Shown piece after piece: positions 42,750 through 50,805 of a stretch of DNA of 64,000 bases. A program made the position numbers and the translations under genes. The DNA lies in the NCBI GenBank assembly GCA_020637335.1, contig JACJWC010000010.1:1-64000 (forward strand), in the 5' to 3' direction. The notes under the pieces were generated by a model. That model did not search any database and had not been told where the DNA came from. It was given only the letters and a program-made list of their open reading frames with translations. Within the stretch, counting starts at the first letter, position 1, and the number at the start of each line of letters is the position of its first letter. The stretch is from Acidobacteriota bacterium (lineage in GTDB: Bacteria > Acidobacteriota > Holophagae > Acanthopleuribacterales > Acanthopleuribacteraceae).

Positions 42750-43400
42750 TTAGCCTTGGATTTGCTTGGCCACTTCTTCAGCGAAGTTATCCACCTTTTT
42801 CTCCAGACCTTCACCCAAGGCGTAACGGGAAAAGCGACGAATGGTAATTTTTTCACCAATGGACGCGACTTTCTCATTCACCAGATCGGTAATGGTTTTG
42901 GCGGTGTCTTTGACAAAAGGTTGATCCATCAAGCAGGTTTCCTCGAAATATTTGCCGATTTTTCCTTCGACAATTTTTTCGATGACTTGGGCCGGCTTGC
43001 CAGAAGAAGCCAACTGCTCACGGGCAATTTCACGCTCTTTATCAAGGATCTGAGCAGGAACTTCATCCCGATTGAGGTATAAGGGATTCGCGGCAGCAAT
43101 GTGCATGGCGATATCCTTAACCAGTTCTTGGAAATTTTCGTTGCGGGCTGTGAAATCCGTTTCGCAATTCACTTCCAGCAAAACGCCGATTTTTCCGTTG
43201 CCGTGAATGTAGGCGTGTACCGCACCTTCAGAGGCAATACGGCTAGCTAATTTAGTGGATTTGGCAAGACCTTTCTTGCGCAACCACTCAACAGCTTCTT
43301 CAAAATTTCCTTTGCTTTCTTCCAGGGCCTTTTTGCAATCCATCATGCCAAGGCCAGTCCGATCGCGCAGTTCTTTGACTGCACCAGCGGTGATCGACAT
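42750..43400 (-). CDS. tsf: Elongation factor Ts
   Basis: Guanine nucleotide exchange factor for EF-Tu. 216 residues: N-terminal UBA-like domain (VKELRDRTGLGMMDCKKALEE), core motif EVNCETDFTARNENFQ, and C-terminal segments. It is the short form found in many bacteria, with a single core subdomain rather than the full 283-residue E. coli form. It follows rpsB by 23 bases and ends at a strong terminator. Confidence 0.95.
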   Translation of the reverse strand: MSITAGAVKELRDRTGLGMMDCKKALEESKGNFEEAVEWLRKKGLAKSTKLASRIASEGAVHAYIHGNGKIGVLLEVNCETDFTARNENFQELVKDIAMHIAAANPLYLNRDEVPAQILDKEREIAREQLASSGKPAQVIEKIVEGKIGKYFEETCLMDQPFVKDTAKTITDLVNEKVASIGEKITIRRFSRYALGEGLEKKVDNFAEEVAKQIQG

Positions 43401-43423
43401 TTGTCAGCTCCTCTTTATTCCGA

Positions 43424-44209
43424 TTATTCTTGGTAATTAGGGGTAGAACCGTCGCTGTGGTATACAGCGGGTCCAGGTGCATCGGCAATCGATTCTTCAT
43501 CAATTTCCTCGGCGCCACCAGCTTCGCGTTCCTGAAGCCCTTCGATAATGCTGTCGGCAATCTTGCTGGTAAACAGTTTGACGGCACGAATCGCATCATC
43601 ATTACCGGGAATAACGTAATCAATGTTGTCAGGGTCACAGTTGGTATCAACGATAGCAACAACGGGGATCCCCAGTTTCTTAGCTTCGTCAACAGCAATA
43701 TGCTCGCGGTTCGGGTCTACAACAAAAAGGACATTTGGCAATTTTGTCATGTCCTTGATACCATCAAGAACCTTGCCCAACTTGTCTTTTTTCTTTTCGA
43801 GATCGATGATCTCTTTTTTAGTCATTTTTTCATACGAACCATCGGTCTGCATCGCTTCATAACGACGCAGCGTCTCAACCGATTTCCGAATGGTACGGAA
43901 ATTGGTAAGGGTACCGCCGAGCCAACGGGTGTTGACAAAGTGCATGTTGCAGCGACGAGCATCTTCCTCAATCGCTTCACGGGCTTGGCGCTTGGTGCCG
44001 ACGAACAGGAACTTGTTGCCGGTTTGGGCCTTCTCCGTCACGAACTGGCTGGCTTCCTTGTACTTCTTCAGGGTCTTCTGAAGATCGATGATGTATATTC
44101 CATTCCTGCTCCCGAAAATGAATTTCTTCATCTTTGGGTTCCAGCGCCGGGTTTGATGACCAAAATGAACACCGGCTTCAAGCAGTTCCTTCATGGAAAT
44201 GTTTGCCAT
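43424..44209 (-). CDS. rpsB: 30S ribosomal protein S2
   Basis: 261 residues with the family signatures MKELLEAGVHFGHQTRRWNP and VVAIVDTNCDPD near 185-196. The C-terminal tail is acidic (EEIDEESIADAP). It lies 62 bases after rpsI and 23 bases before tsf; rpsB-tsf is a conserved pair and is probably autoregulated by S2. Confidence 0.96.
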   Translation of the reverse strand: MANISMKELLEAGVHFGHQTRRWNPKMKKFIFGSRNGIYIIDLQKTLKKYKEASQFVTEKAQTGNKFLFVGTKRQAREAIEEDARRCNMHFVNTRWLGGTLTNFRTIRKSVETLRRYEAMQTDGSYEKMTKKEIIDLEKKKDKLGKVLDGIKDMTKLPNVLFVVDPNREHIAVDEAKKLGIPVVAIVDTNCDPDNIDYVIPGNDDAIRAVKLFTSKIADSIIEGLQEREAGGAEEIDEESIADAPGPAVYHSDGSTPNYQE

Positions 44210-44271
44210 CGTAAGTGCCTTCCTAAAATCTTATCGGGGTTATGCAGCCCGGCAGAGCCGGAATGCGGGGA

Positions 44272-44664
44272 TTAACGTTTCGAGAATTGGAAACGGCGAC
44301 GGGCACCGGCCAGACCGGGCTTTTTCCGTTCTTTTTCGCGGGGGTCACGGGTCAACATGCCAGCTGCCTTCAGCTTGGAACGCAACTCGTTATTAAACTC
44401 CAACAAAGCCCGGGCAATGCCATGGCGCACAGCACCGGCTTGACCGGATTGGCCGCCACCGGCCACATTGACGTAAATATCAAACTTGTCCTGGGTTTCG
44501 GTCAGGGTCAAAGGTTGGCGAATCACCATTTTCAACAAGTCAGAGCTGAAATAATCATCAATGCTCTTGTGGTTAACAATGATTTGGCCTTTACCCGGGC
44601 GCAGGTAAACACGCGCTACCGAGGTTTTTCGACGTCCGGTACCATAGTATTGAATCGTGGTCAC
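44272..44664 (-). CDS. rpsI: 30S ribosomal protein S9
   Basis: 130 residues. YYGTGRRKTSVARVYLRPG at the N-terminus, GGGQSGQAGAVRHGIARAL in the core, and the C-terminal FQFSKR tail that reaches the P-site tRNA are all present. 14 bases after rplM, the standard pair. Confidence 0.97.
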   Translation of the reverse strand: MTTIQYYGTGRRKTSVARVYLRPGKGQIIVNHKSIDDYFSSDLLKMVIRQPLTLTETQDKFDIYVNVAGGGQSGQAGAVRHGIARALLEFNNELRSKLKAAGMLTRDPREKERKKPGLAGARRRFQFSKR

Positions 44665-44678
44665 AATTTCCTCCGGCC

Positions 44679-45113
44679 TTACAGCTGTACTGCGATGGTT
44701 TCAGGTTTCTGCGCTTGTTGCTCGTGGTTGGGACCCGCGTAAACATGCAACTTGCGGTACATCGCACGACCTAACTTCGTTTTGGGCAACATGCCCTTGA
44801 CTGCCAATTCAAAGGGCCGGGTCGGAAAACGTTCCAGCATTTTATCGGCATGGACTTCCGTCAATCCACCCGGTTGGGAAGAGTGGCGGCGGTAAACTTT
44901 TTTCTTGGCTTTGCGGCCTGTGTACTCAACTTTTTCTGCGTTAATCACCACAACATGATCGCCCATGTCCATATGCGGCGTATATTTGGGATTGAATTTC
45001 CCCATCAGAATTTTGGCCACAAAGGAAGAGACGCGGCCAATGGGAATGCCCGCAGCATCCACTAAGTACCACTTGCGGTTTTGATCTTCCGTACTCGGAA
45101 AAAACGTAGACAT
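44679..45113 (-). CDS. rplM: 50S ribosomal protein L13
   Basis: 144 residues, normal length. WYLVDAAGIPIGRVSSFVA, GDHVVVINAEKVEYTGRK and AVKGMLPKTKLGRAMYRKL are diagnostic. GGAG lies about 7 bases before the ATG. It opens the rplM-rpsI-rpsB-tsf run; the 150-base leader before it carries a possible promoter. Confidence 0.97.
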   Translation of the reverse strand: MSTFFPSTEDQNRKWYLVDAAGIPIGRVSSFVAKILMGKFNPKYTPHMDMGDHVVVINAEKVEYTGRKAKKKVYRRHSSQPGGLTEVHADKMLERFPTRPFELAVKGMLPKTKLGRAMYRKLHVYAGPNHEQQAQKPETIAVQL

Positions 45114-45217
45114 GTAAAGCTCCTCAATGTGGTTCGCAAGAAATCATCACGGCGTCTGAGTGCTGGCCACGCATAAAAGTGGTGATCCGGCCGGCGCCAT
45201 CCGCACGAAGGTCCTAA

Positions 45218-45244
45218 ATTACACGACTTGGTGCGGAAAGTCAA
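45218..45244 (-). promoter_or_regulatory. Possible promoter of rplM-rpsI
   Basis: TTGACT (45244-45239) and TGTAAT (45223-45218) on the minus strand, separated by 15 bases, shorter than ideal. It would leave a leader of about 100 bases before rplM, long enough for autoregulation, but I do not recognise a specific leader structure. Confidence 0.35.
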
Positions 45245-45263
45245 AAGCTTTTTCACGGCCTTT

Positions 45264-46739
45264 TTAGCTTTTCAAACGGTAGTTCGGTGCTTCCTTGGTG
45301 ATGATGACATCATGGGGATGATTTTCCACCAAACCGGCTTGGCTGACCCGCATAAATGAGCCCTTTTGCTTCAGCGCAGCAATATTTTCCGCACCCACCA
45401 GACCCATACCCGCACGCAGTCCCCCAATCAGTTGGGTGATCACGCCAGAGAGGCTGCCTTTATAGGGAACTTGGCCTTCGATGCCTTCCGGAACAAGCTT
45501 CTGTGCTTGAGCGGATGCTTCCTGAAAATAGCGCTCCGCACTGCCCTGCTTCATAGCGCCCAAGGAGCCCATTCCGCGATAGGTTTTATACGTGCGACCC
45601 TGGTACAAAACCATCTCGCCGGGCGCTTCATCGGTACCCGCAAACAAGCGTCCCAACATAATGGAATCCGCACCGGCAGCCAGGGCTTTGGTTAAATCGC
45701 CGGAATACTGTACGCCGCCATCGGCGATCACCGGGATATCCCGTTTGCGCGCCGCTCGGTAAACAGCATCGATTGCCGAGATTTGCGGCATGCCTGCGCC
45801 CGTTACCACCCGGGTTGTACAGATAGAGCCCGGCCCAATGCCAACCTTGAGGGCATCCGCGCCCGCTTCAATTAAATCCTCAGCCGCCTCACCTGTAACA
45901 ATATTGCCGACAATGATGAGCTGCTGCGGATATGCGGATTTCAGCTCGCGACAGGCGCGCATGACGCCCGAAGAATGGCCGTGTGAACTGTCTACCACCA
46001 GGGCATCGACCTTGGCGTTAATCAGGGCCTGAGCCCGTTCCAGAAAGTCGCCACTACTGCCAACCGCAGCAGCCACCCGTAATCGCCCCTGTTCATCCTT
46101 ACACGCGTTGGGGTATTGGATCTTCTTTTGGATATCCTTGACCGTGATCAACCCGCGTAAATGATACTGATCATCAACCACCAGGACTTTTTCGATGCGG
46201 TACTTGTGCAAATACTTCTGCGCTTCCTCTAAGGTGGTGCCAACCGGAACAGTTACCAACCGATCGCGACCTGAAGTCATCACATTTTTAACTGCCTGGT
46301 CAAAATTCGTCTCAAAACGCAGGTCGCGGTTGGTGACAATCCCAACCAACGTACCTTCTCGATCAACCACAGGAATACCGCTGATTCTGTACTGGCTCAT
46401 CATGGCTTCCGCTTCGTTAATCGTGGCCTCTGGCCCGATCGTTATGGGATCCACAATCATTCCGGATTCCGATCGCTTGACCTTATCCACTTCCTCAGCC
46501 TGACTTTGGATCGGCATATTTTTGTGAATGACACCCATTCCGCCTTGTTGGGCCAGGGCAATGGCCAGCCGATGTTCGGTAACTGTATCCATGGCTGCTG
46601 AAAGAAGAGGTATGTTGAGCCAAATATCTCCAGCTAAACGGGTCCGGAGGTCTACCTGGTTGGGGTGAATATCCGACTTTGCCGGAATCAAAATCACATC
46701 GTCAAACGTCAAGGCATCATTTAACGGGTAATTCAGCAT
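45264..46739 (-). CDS. guaB: Inosine-5-prime-monophosphate dehydrogenase
   Basis: NAD-dependent oxidation of IMP to XMP, the committing step to GMP. 491 residues: a TIM barrel starting ALTFDDVILIPAKSD, two CBS domains inserted at about 95-215, the catalytic Cys loop GIGPGSICTTRVV, and the flap YRGMGSLGAM. The ATG at 46739 has AAGGAGG about 7 bases upstream; the longer frame to 46772 enters secA. It begins 11 bases after secA on the same strand. Confidence 0.96.
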   Translation of the reverse strand: MLNYPLNDALTFDDVILIPAKSDIHPNQVDLRTRLAGDIWLNIPLLSAAMDTVTEHRLAIALAQQGGMGVIHKNMPIQSQAEEVDKVKRSESGMIVDPITIGPEATINEAEAMMSQYRISGIPVVDREGTLVGIVTNRDLRFETNFDQAVKNVMTSGRDRLVTVPVGTTLEEAQKYLHKYRIEKVLVVDDQYHLRGLITVKDIQKKIQYPNACKDEQGRLRVAAAVGSSGDFLERAQALINAKVDALVVDSSHGHSSGVMRACRELKSAYPQQLIIVGNIVTGEAAEDLIEAGADALKVGIGPGSICTTRVVTGAGMPQISAIDAVYRAARKRDIPVIADGGVQYSGDLTKALAAGADSIMLGRLFAGTDEAPGEMVLYQGRTYKTYRGMGSLGAMKQGSAERYFQEASAQAQKLVPEGIEGQVPYKGSLSGVITQLIGGLRAGMGLVGAENIAALKQKGSFMRVSQAGLVENHPHDVIITKEAPNYRLKS

Positions 46740-46750
46740 GGGGCCCCTCC

Positions 46751-49369
46751 TTAGGACTGTTTGCCATGGCACTGTTTAAATTTTTTGCCGCTGCCGCAGT
46801 AACACGGTTCATTACGACCGATCTTAGGTCGTTCGCGGCGAACGGTTTTGGATCCCTGGTCGGTATCACTGCCCACCGCTTTGGCCGCCTTCTGTTCATC
46901 GGCACGCCGGCGGCGCATACGTTCCATATTGTCATTGCCGATGCGCGGTTGCAAGAGGATCAAGGTGCGAACAACCTCTTCATCCATGCGATCCATCAGT
47001 TCGTTAAACATGGCGAACGACTGCTTTTTGTATTCAATTAGAGGGTCTTTTTGGGCGTAGCCCTGAAGGCTGATGCCTTCTTTAAGCGCGTCCATGTTAC
47101 GCATGTGGTCTTTCCACTGTTGATCGATAACATACAAGACCAGGAACCGTTCGTGGTCGCGAACGGCTTCTTCCGGAATCCCCAGTGCATCCCATTTGGC
47201 CAGGTAGCGTGCCTTAACCGCTTCGAGAATATCTTCTACATAATCGCTTTTTCGAGTCGCTGCAGCTTCAGAATCCACCTCGAACAGGAACTGGTGTTTG
47301 AGTGCTTCCTTAAAGGTTTGGGGGTCAGCACTTTCACGCGCAACCAAATGGGTTTCCACCATGTATTTGGCAATTTCTTCCATGCGTTTAAACAGGAAGG
47401 GTCGCGGGTCCGACTCCAGAATCTGCTGGCGCAAATCATAAAACGTGTTGCGTTGACGGTTCATGACATCGTCGTATTCCAGTAGATGTTTGCGGTACTC
47501 AAAATGGCGTGCTTCCACGTTTTTCTGGGCGCGTTCAATACTTTTTGATATCCAGCGATGTTCGATGGGCTTGCCCTCTTCCATCTGACTGGTCATAAAC
47601 CGTCGGGTGCGCTCGCTGCCAAATAAACGCATCAGGTTATCTTCCAGGCACAGGTAGAAACGCGAATAACCCGGATCGCCCTGACGACCAGAACGCCCGC
47701 GTAACTGATTATCAATCCGACGCGCATCATGACGCTCCGTGCCTATAATCGCCAGGCCACCCGCCTCGAGAACCTTTTTCTTTTCTTCCTGGCAGATCTG
47801 TTTGTAGCGGGCCAAAACGGCGTCATAATCCGCTTCAGGATTGTTGGCACATTCGTTTTTGGCCAACATTTCTGCGTTCCCACCCAAAATAATGTCCGTT
47901 CCGCGACCGGCCATATTGGTGGCGATGGTAACCGCCCCAAGCCGGCCTGCCTGGGCGACAATTTCGGATTCGCGGGCGTGGTACTTGGCATTCAGAACAA
48001 CGTGTTTTATGCCGCGTTTTAACAAAAGTTGGCTTAGGTATTCGGAAGTTTCCACGGCGATGGTTCCAATCAGAATCGGTTGACCTTTGCCGTGCAACGC
48101 GTCGATCTCCGCCAAAATTGCATCAAACTTCTCTTTTTTGGAACGGTAGATCTGGTCGTTGAGATCTTTGCGGATAACTGGCCGGTTGGGCGGAATGACG
48201 TACACATTTAGCTTGTAAATGTTAATAAATTCAGTCGCTTCCGTTTCAGCGGTACCGGTCATACCACTCAACTTTTCATACATGCGGAAGAAGTTCTGGA
48301 AGGTAACGGATGCCAAAGTTTGCGTTTGGCGTTCAATTTTGACATTTTCTTTTGCTTCCAGCGCTTGGTGCATACCATCCGAATAGCGCCGTCCTTCCAT
48401 GGGCCGGCCGGTGTGTTCATCGATGATCACCACCTTGTTTTCCTGAACCATGTAGTCGACATCGCGTTTGTAGAGGTGGTGCGCTTTGAGACCTTGCTCC
48501 AAACAGTGCAGGATTTCGATGTTGTCGGGGTCATAAAGGTTTTGGACACCCAACTGTTTTTCCATCCAGGAAATACCCTCTTCATTGAACAGGGCCAGAC
48601 GGTCCTTCTCATCAACCGTGTAATGTTCGCCCCGCAATCGCTCAATCAGGGCATTGGCCTGATAGTATTTGTCGACGTTTTCCTCGGTGGGGCCAGCGAT
48701 AATTAGTGGGGTGCGCGCTTCATCGATCAGGACGGAATCGACCTCATCCACAATCGCGTAGTTAAACCGACGCTGAACCTTAGAACTGGGCGTGAACTTC
48801 ATGTTGTCGCGCAGATAGTCAAAACCCATCTCATTATTGGTGCCGTAGGTAATGTCGGAGTAATAGGCTTCACGCCGCTCCTCATCGTTTAAGCCGTGCA
48901 GGATGACACCAACGCTCAGGCCTAACCAATTGTAGATTTGGGCCATCCATTCCGCATCGCGTTTGGCAAGATAATCGTTAACGGTAACAACGTGAACGCC
49001 TAAACCCGATAACGCGTTGAGGTAAACGGGCAGGGTCGCCGTAAGGGTCTTGCCCTCACCGGTCTTCATTTCAGCAATAGAACCGCGGTGCAGGATCATC
49101 CCACCTAACAATTGAACGTCATAATGACGCATCCCCATGACCCGTTTCGATGCTTCACGCACCGTGGCGAAAGCTTCAACCAGCAAATCATCCAACGTCT
49201 CACCGTCCGCTAATCTTTGGCGAAACTCGCCAGTTTTGGCTTTGACTTGATCATCGCTCAACGCTTCAAACTGGGGTTCCAACTCATTGATTTTTCGAAT
49301 GATCGGATAGAGCGATTTAATTTCCCGGTCATTTTTGGTGCCGAGTACCTTGGAAATAATCTGGAGCAT
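46751..49369 (-). CDS. secA: Protein translocase ATPase SecA
   Basis: Motor of the Sec export pathway. 872 residues with Walker A EMKTGEGKTL, DYLAKRDAEWM, the DEVD helicase motif in IVDEVDSVLIDEART, IGTIAVETSEYLS, ATNMAGRGTDI and QLRGRSGRQGDPG. At the C-terminus is the zinc-binding SEC-C motif CYCGSGKKFKQCHG that binds SecB and ribosomes. The start at 49369 is preferred to a frame extending to 49411, with GAGG 9 bases upstream. It is separated from the M23 peptidase gene by a hairpin. Confidence 0.96.
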   Translation of the reverse strand: MLQIISKVLGTKNDREIKSLYPIIRKINELEPQFEALSDDQVKAKTGEFRQRLADGETLDDLLVEAFATVREASKRVMGMRHYDVQLLGGMILHRGSIAEMKTGEGKTLTATLPVYLNALSGLGVHVVTVNDYLAKRDAEWMAQIYNWLGLSVGVILHGLNDEERREAYYSDITYGTNNEMGFDYLRDNMKFTPSSKVQRRFNYAIVDEVDSVLIDEARTPLIIAGPTEENVDKYYQANALIERLRGEHYTVDEKDRLALFNEEGISWMEKQLGVQNLYDPDNIEILHCLEQGLKAHHLYKRDVDYMVQENKVVIIDEHTGRPMEGRRYSDGMHQALEAKENVKIERQTQTLASVTFQNFFRMYEKLSGMTGTAETEATEFINIYKLNVYVIPPNRPVIRKDLNDQIYRSKKEKFDAILAEIDALHGKGQPILIGTIAVETSEYLSQLLLKRGIKHVVLNAKYHARESEIVAQAGRLGAVTIATNMAGRGTDIILGGNAEMLAKNECANNPEADYDAVLARYKQICQEEKKKVLEAGGLAIIGTERHDARRIDNQLRGRSGRQGDPGYSRFYLCLEDNLMRLFGSERTRRFMTSQMEEGKPIEHRWISKSIERAQKNVEARHFEYRKHLLEYDDVMNRQRNTFYDLRQQILESDPRPFLFKRMEEIAKYMVETHLVARESADPQTFKEALKHQFLFEVDSEAAATRKSDYVEDILEAVKARYLAKWDALGIPEEAVRDHERFLVLYVIDQQWKDHMRNMDALKEGISLQGYAQKDPLIEYKKQSFAMFNELMDRMDEEVVRTLILLQPRIGNDNMERMRRRRADEQKAAKAVGSDTDQGSKTVRRERPKIGRNEPCYCGSGKKFKQCHGKQS

Positions 49370-49396
49370 GCGAAATGGCCTCGATTTAAGAAATAA

Positions 49397-49427
49397 GCCC
49401 ATCCGAGCCAAAGCGACTCAGATGGGC
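49397..49427 (-). terminator. Probable terminator between M23 peptidase and secA genes
   Basis: On the minus strand GCCCATC and GATGGGC pair, with a further GAG/CTC inside, followed by TTATTTCTT. The T-run is broken, so efficiency is uncertain. Confidence 0.55.
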
Positions 49428-49456
49428 CGATAATGTCATGCGAGGGTCATGCCGAA

Positions 49457-50344
49457 TCAAAAGGGCTTGACATCCTCGAGAACGTATTTAAGCGGATCGA
49501 CCGCCTGGCCGTCCTTGTGAATTTCAAAGTGGAGATGGGGCCCGGTGGAGCGACCCGTATTACCGACATAGCCAATCAGGTCTCCGCGCTTGACCTTCCG
49601 ACCTTTGGCCGTATTAAAACGCGATAAATGACCATATCGGGTTTCAAGACCGTTGCCATGGCTGATCACAATTGTATTGCCGAATCCGCCCTGAAGCCCC
49701 TGAACGGTAACCACCCCACTGGCAGGTGCGTACACGGGTGTCCCGATGGGGGCGCTGATATCCAAACCGGAGTGGAAAGCTCGTTTGCGGGTAAAAGGAT
49801 CGACCCTGTGACTGAAGCCGCTACTCAACCAACCACGCGCCGGGAGTATGGAAGGCGTTGAATCCAACAGTTCACTTTTTTGTTTATACGCCTCATCCAG
49901 CGAATCGATACGTGCTTCAAGCAGCTGAGAAGATTGCTCGATCAGCGACAAATCATAACGCAGATACTGGTTGAGCTCATTTTCAAACAGACTCGCACCA
50001 CCTAAACCGGCCACCGACTGATCATCGGTAGCGACCCCAATCATGCCCGCAAGCTTCATGGTTTTGTCATCGAAATACTTCAGCTTCTTTTCGATTTCCA
50101 TGGTCGCGCTGAGATAGCGCTCGTTCGCTTGCTTCAATGCAGAATTCTCAGAGGCCAAATCGTGAAAGGTACTATTCTGCCGCGAAGCGCGAAGCCACAG
50201 GGCAGCAAAACTCAAGGACAATAAAAGGCAACATGCCATTAATGTAATAAAAGCCTTGATCATACGCGCGGAGAGTTTGAATTGCTTATGCTCGGCCATC
50301 TCATCGCTGAACACAAGCACAGTCAAATACTTGCCTTTAATCAT
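49457..50344 (-). CDS. Membrane-anchored M23 (LytM-type) peptidoglycan peptidase
   Basis: 295 residues: cytoplasmic N-terminus, one membrane helix (28-50), a coiled-coil (55-95), then the LytM domain with HSGLDISAPIGTPVYAPASG (zinc ligands His and Asp) and HLHFEIHKDG (HxH). All zinc ligands are present, so an active glycyl or DD-endopeptidase is expected. It cuts peptide cross-links in the periplasm, possibly during division or elongation. It is followed by a hairpin and then secA. Confidence 0.88.
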   Translation of the reverse strand: MIKGKYLTVLVFSDEMAEHKQFKLSARMIKAFITLMACCLLLSLSFAALWLRASRQNSTFHDLASENSALKQANERYLSATMEIEKKLKYFDDKTMKLAGMIGVATDDQSVAGLGGASLFENELNQYLRYDLSLIEQSSQLLEARIDSLDEAYKQKSELLDSTPSILPARGWLSSGFSHRVDPFTRKRAFHSGLDISAPIGTPVYAPASGVVTVQGLQGGFGNTIVISHGNGLETRYGHLSRFNTAKGRKVKRGDLIGYVGNTGRSTGPHLHFEIHKDGQAVDPLKYVLEDVKPF

Positions 50345-50466
50345 GCCTTTACCTTAAAAAAGAAAGTCTCGGGAAATCGCAAAAAAAAGCAGGAAAACAC
50401 CCCGCCCAGCCCAAGGCTTAGAAGTGTACCACACGAATTCCCGGTTTCGTCCAGTACGCTTAAAAT

Positions 50467-50682
50467 TTAGTCGTCGCCGAGGGCATCAAACTCGTTCTCA
50501 ACCCCACAAAGTGCACAATAACCGCTGTAGATGGTCAATTGGGCCTTTTTCTCTTCCTGTAACCCGTGCAACCGCTCTTTAACGGCAGCCAGTTCTTTTT
50601 CAATTTGTGACTCGATCCGGGAAATGTCTTCCCGCGTATCTTTTAACAATTTCTCATATTTGGCGCGGCGCTCGGCATCCAT
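50467..50682 (-). CDS. Small coiled-coil protein with CxxC
   Basis: 71 residues. A charged helix of about 50 residues (EKLLKDTREDISRIESQIEK and onward) is followed by YCALCGVENEFD, a single CxxC that could bind zinc between two copies. The shape recalls the coiled-coil and zinc tip of DksA/TraR proteins, but only two cysteines are present. GGAG lies about 8 bases before the ATG. It follows the receiver-kinase gene by 123 bases on the same strand. Confidence 0.55.
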   Translation of the reverse strand: MDAERRAKYEKLLKDTREDISRIESQIEKELAAVKERLHGLQEEKKAQLTIYSGYCALCGVENEFDALGDD

Positions 50683-50805
50683 ACCGTCGTCTCCTCCTCA
50701 ATCGTTTGCTTGGGTCAGACCAAGAAAATGAATTTGCTCCCCTACAAAGGCTTTTCATAATACCTCATGCTCTGATGAGGCGCTAGGCCCGAATCCGCAT
50801 TAAGC

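Noticed and set aside
43430..44275. 281-residue open frame on the plus strand
   Set aside because: Lies antisense across rpsB and reaches toward rpsI; composition is a reverse-frame shadow and no ribosome binding site or family is evident.
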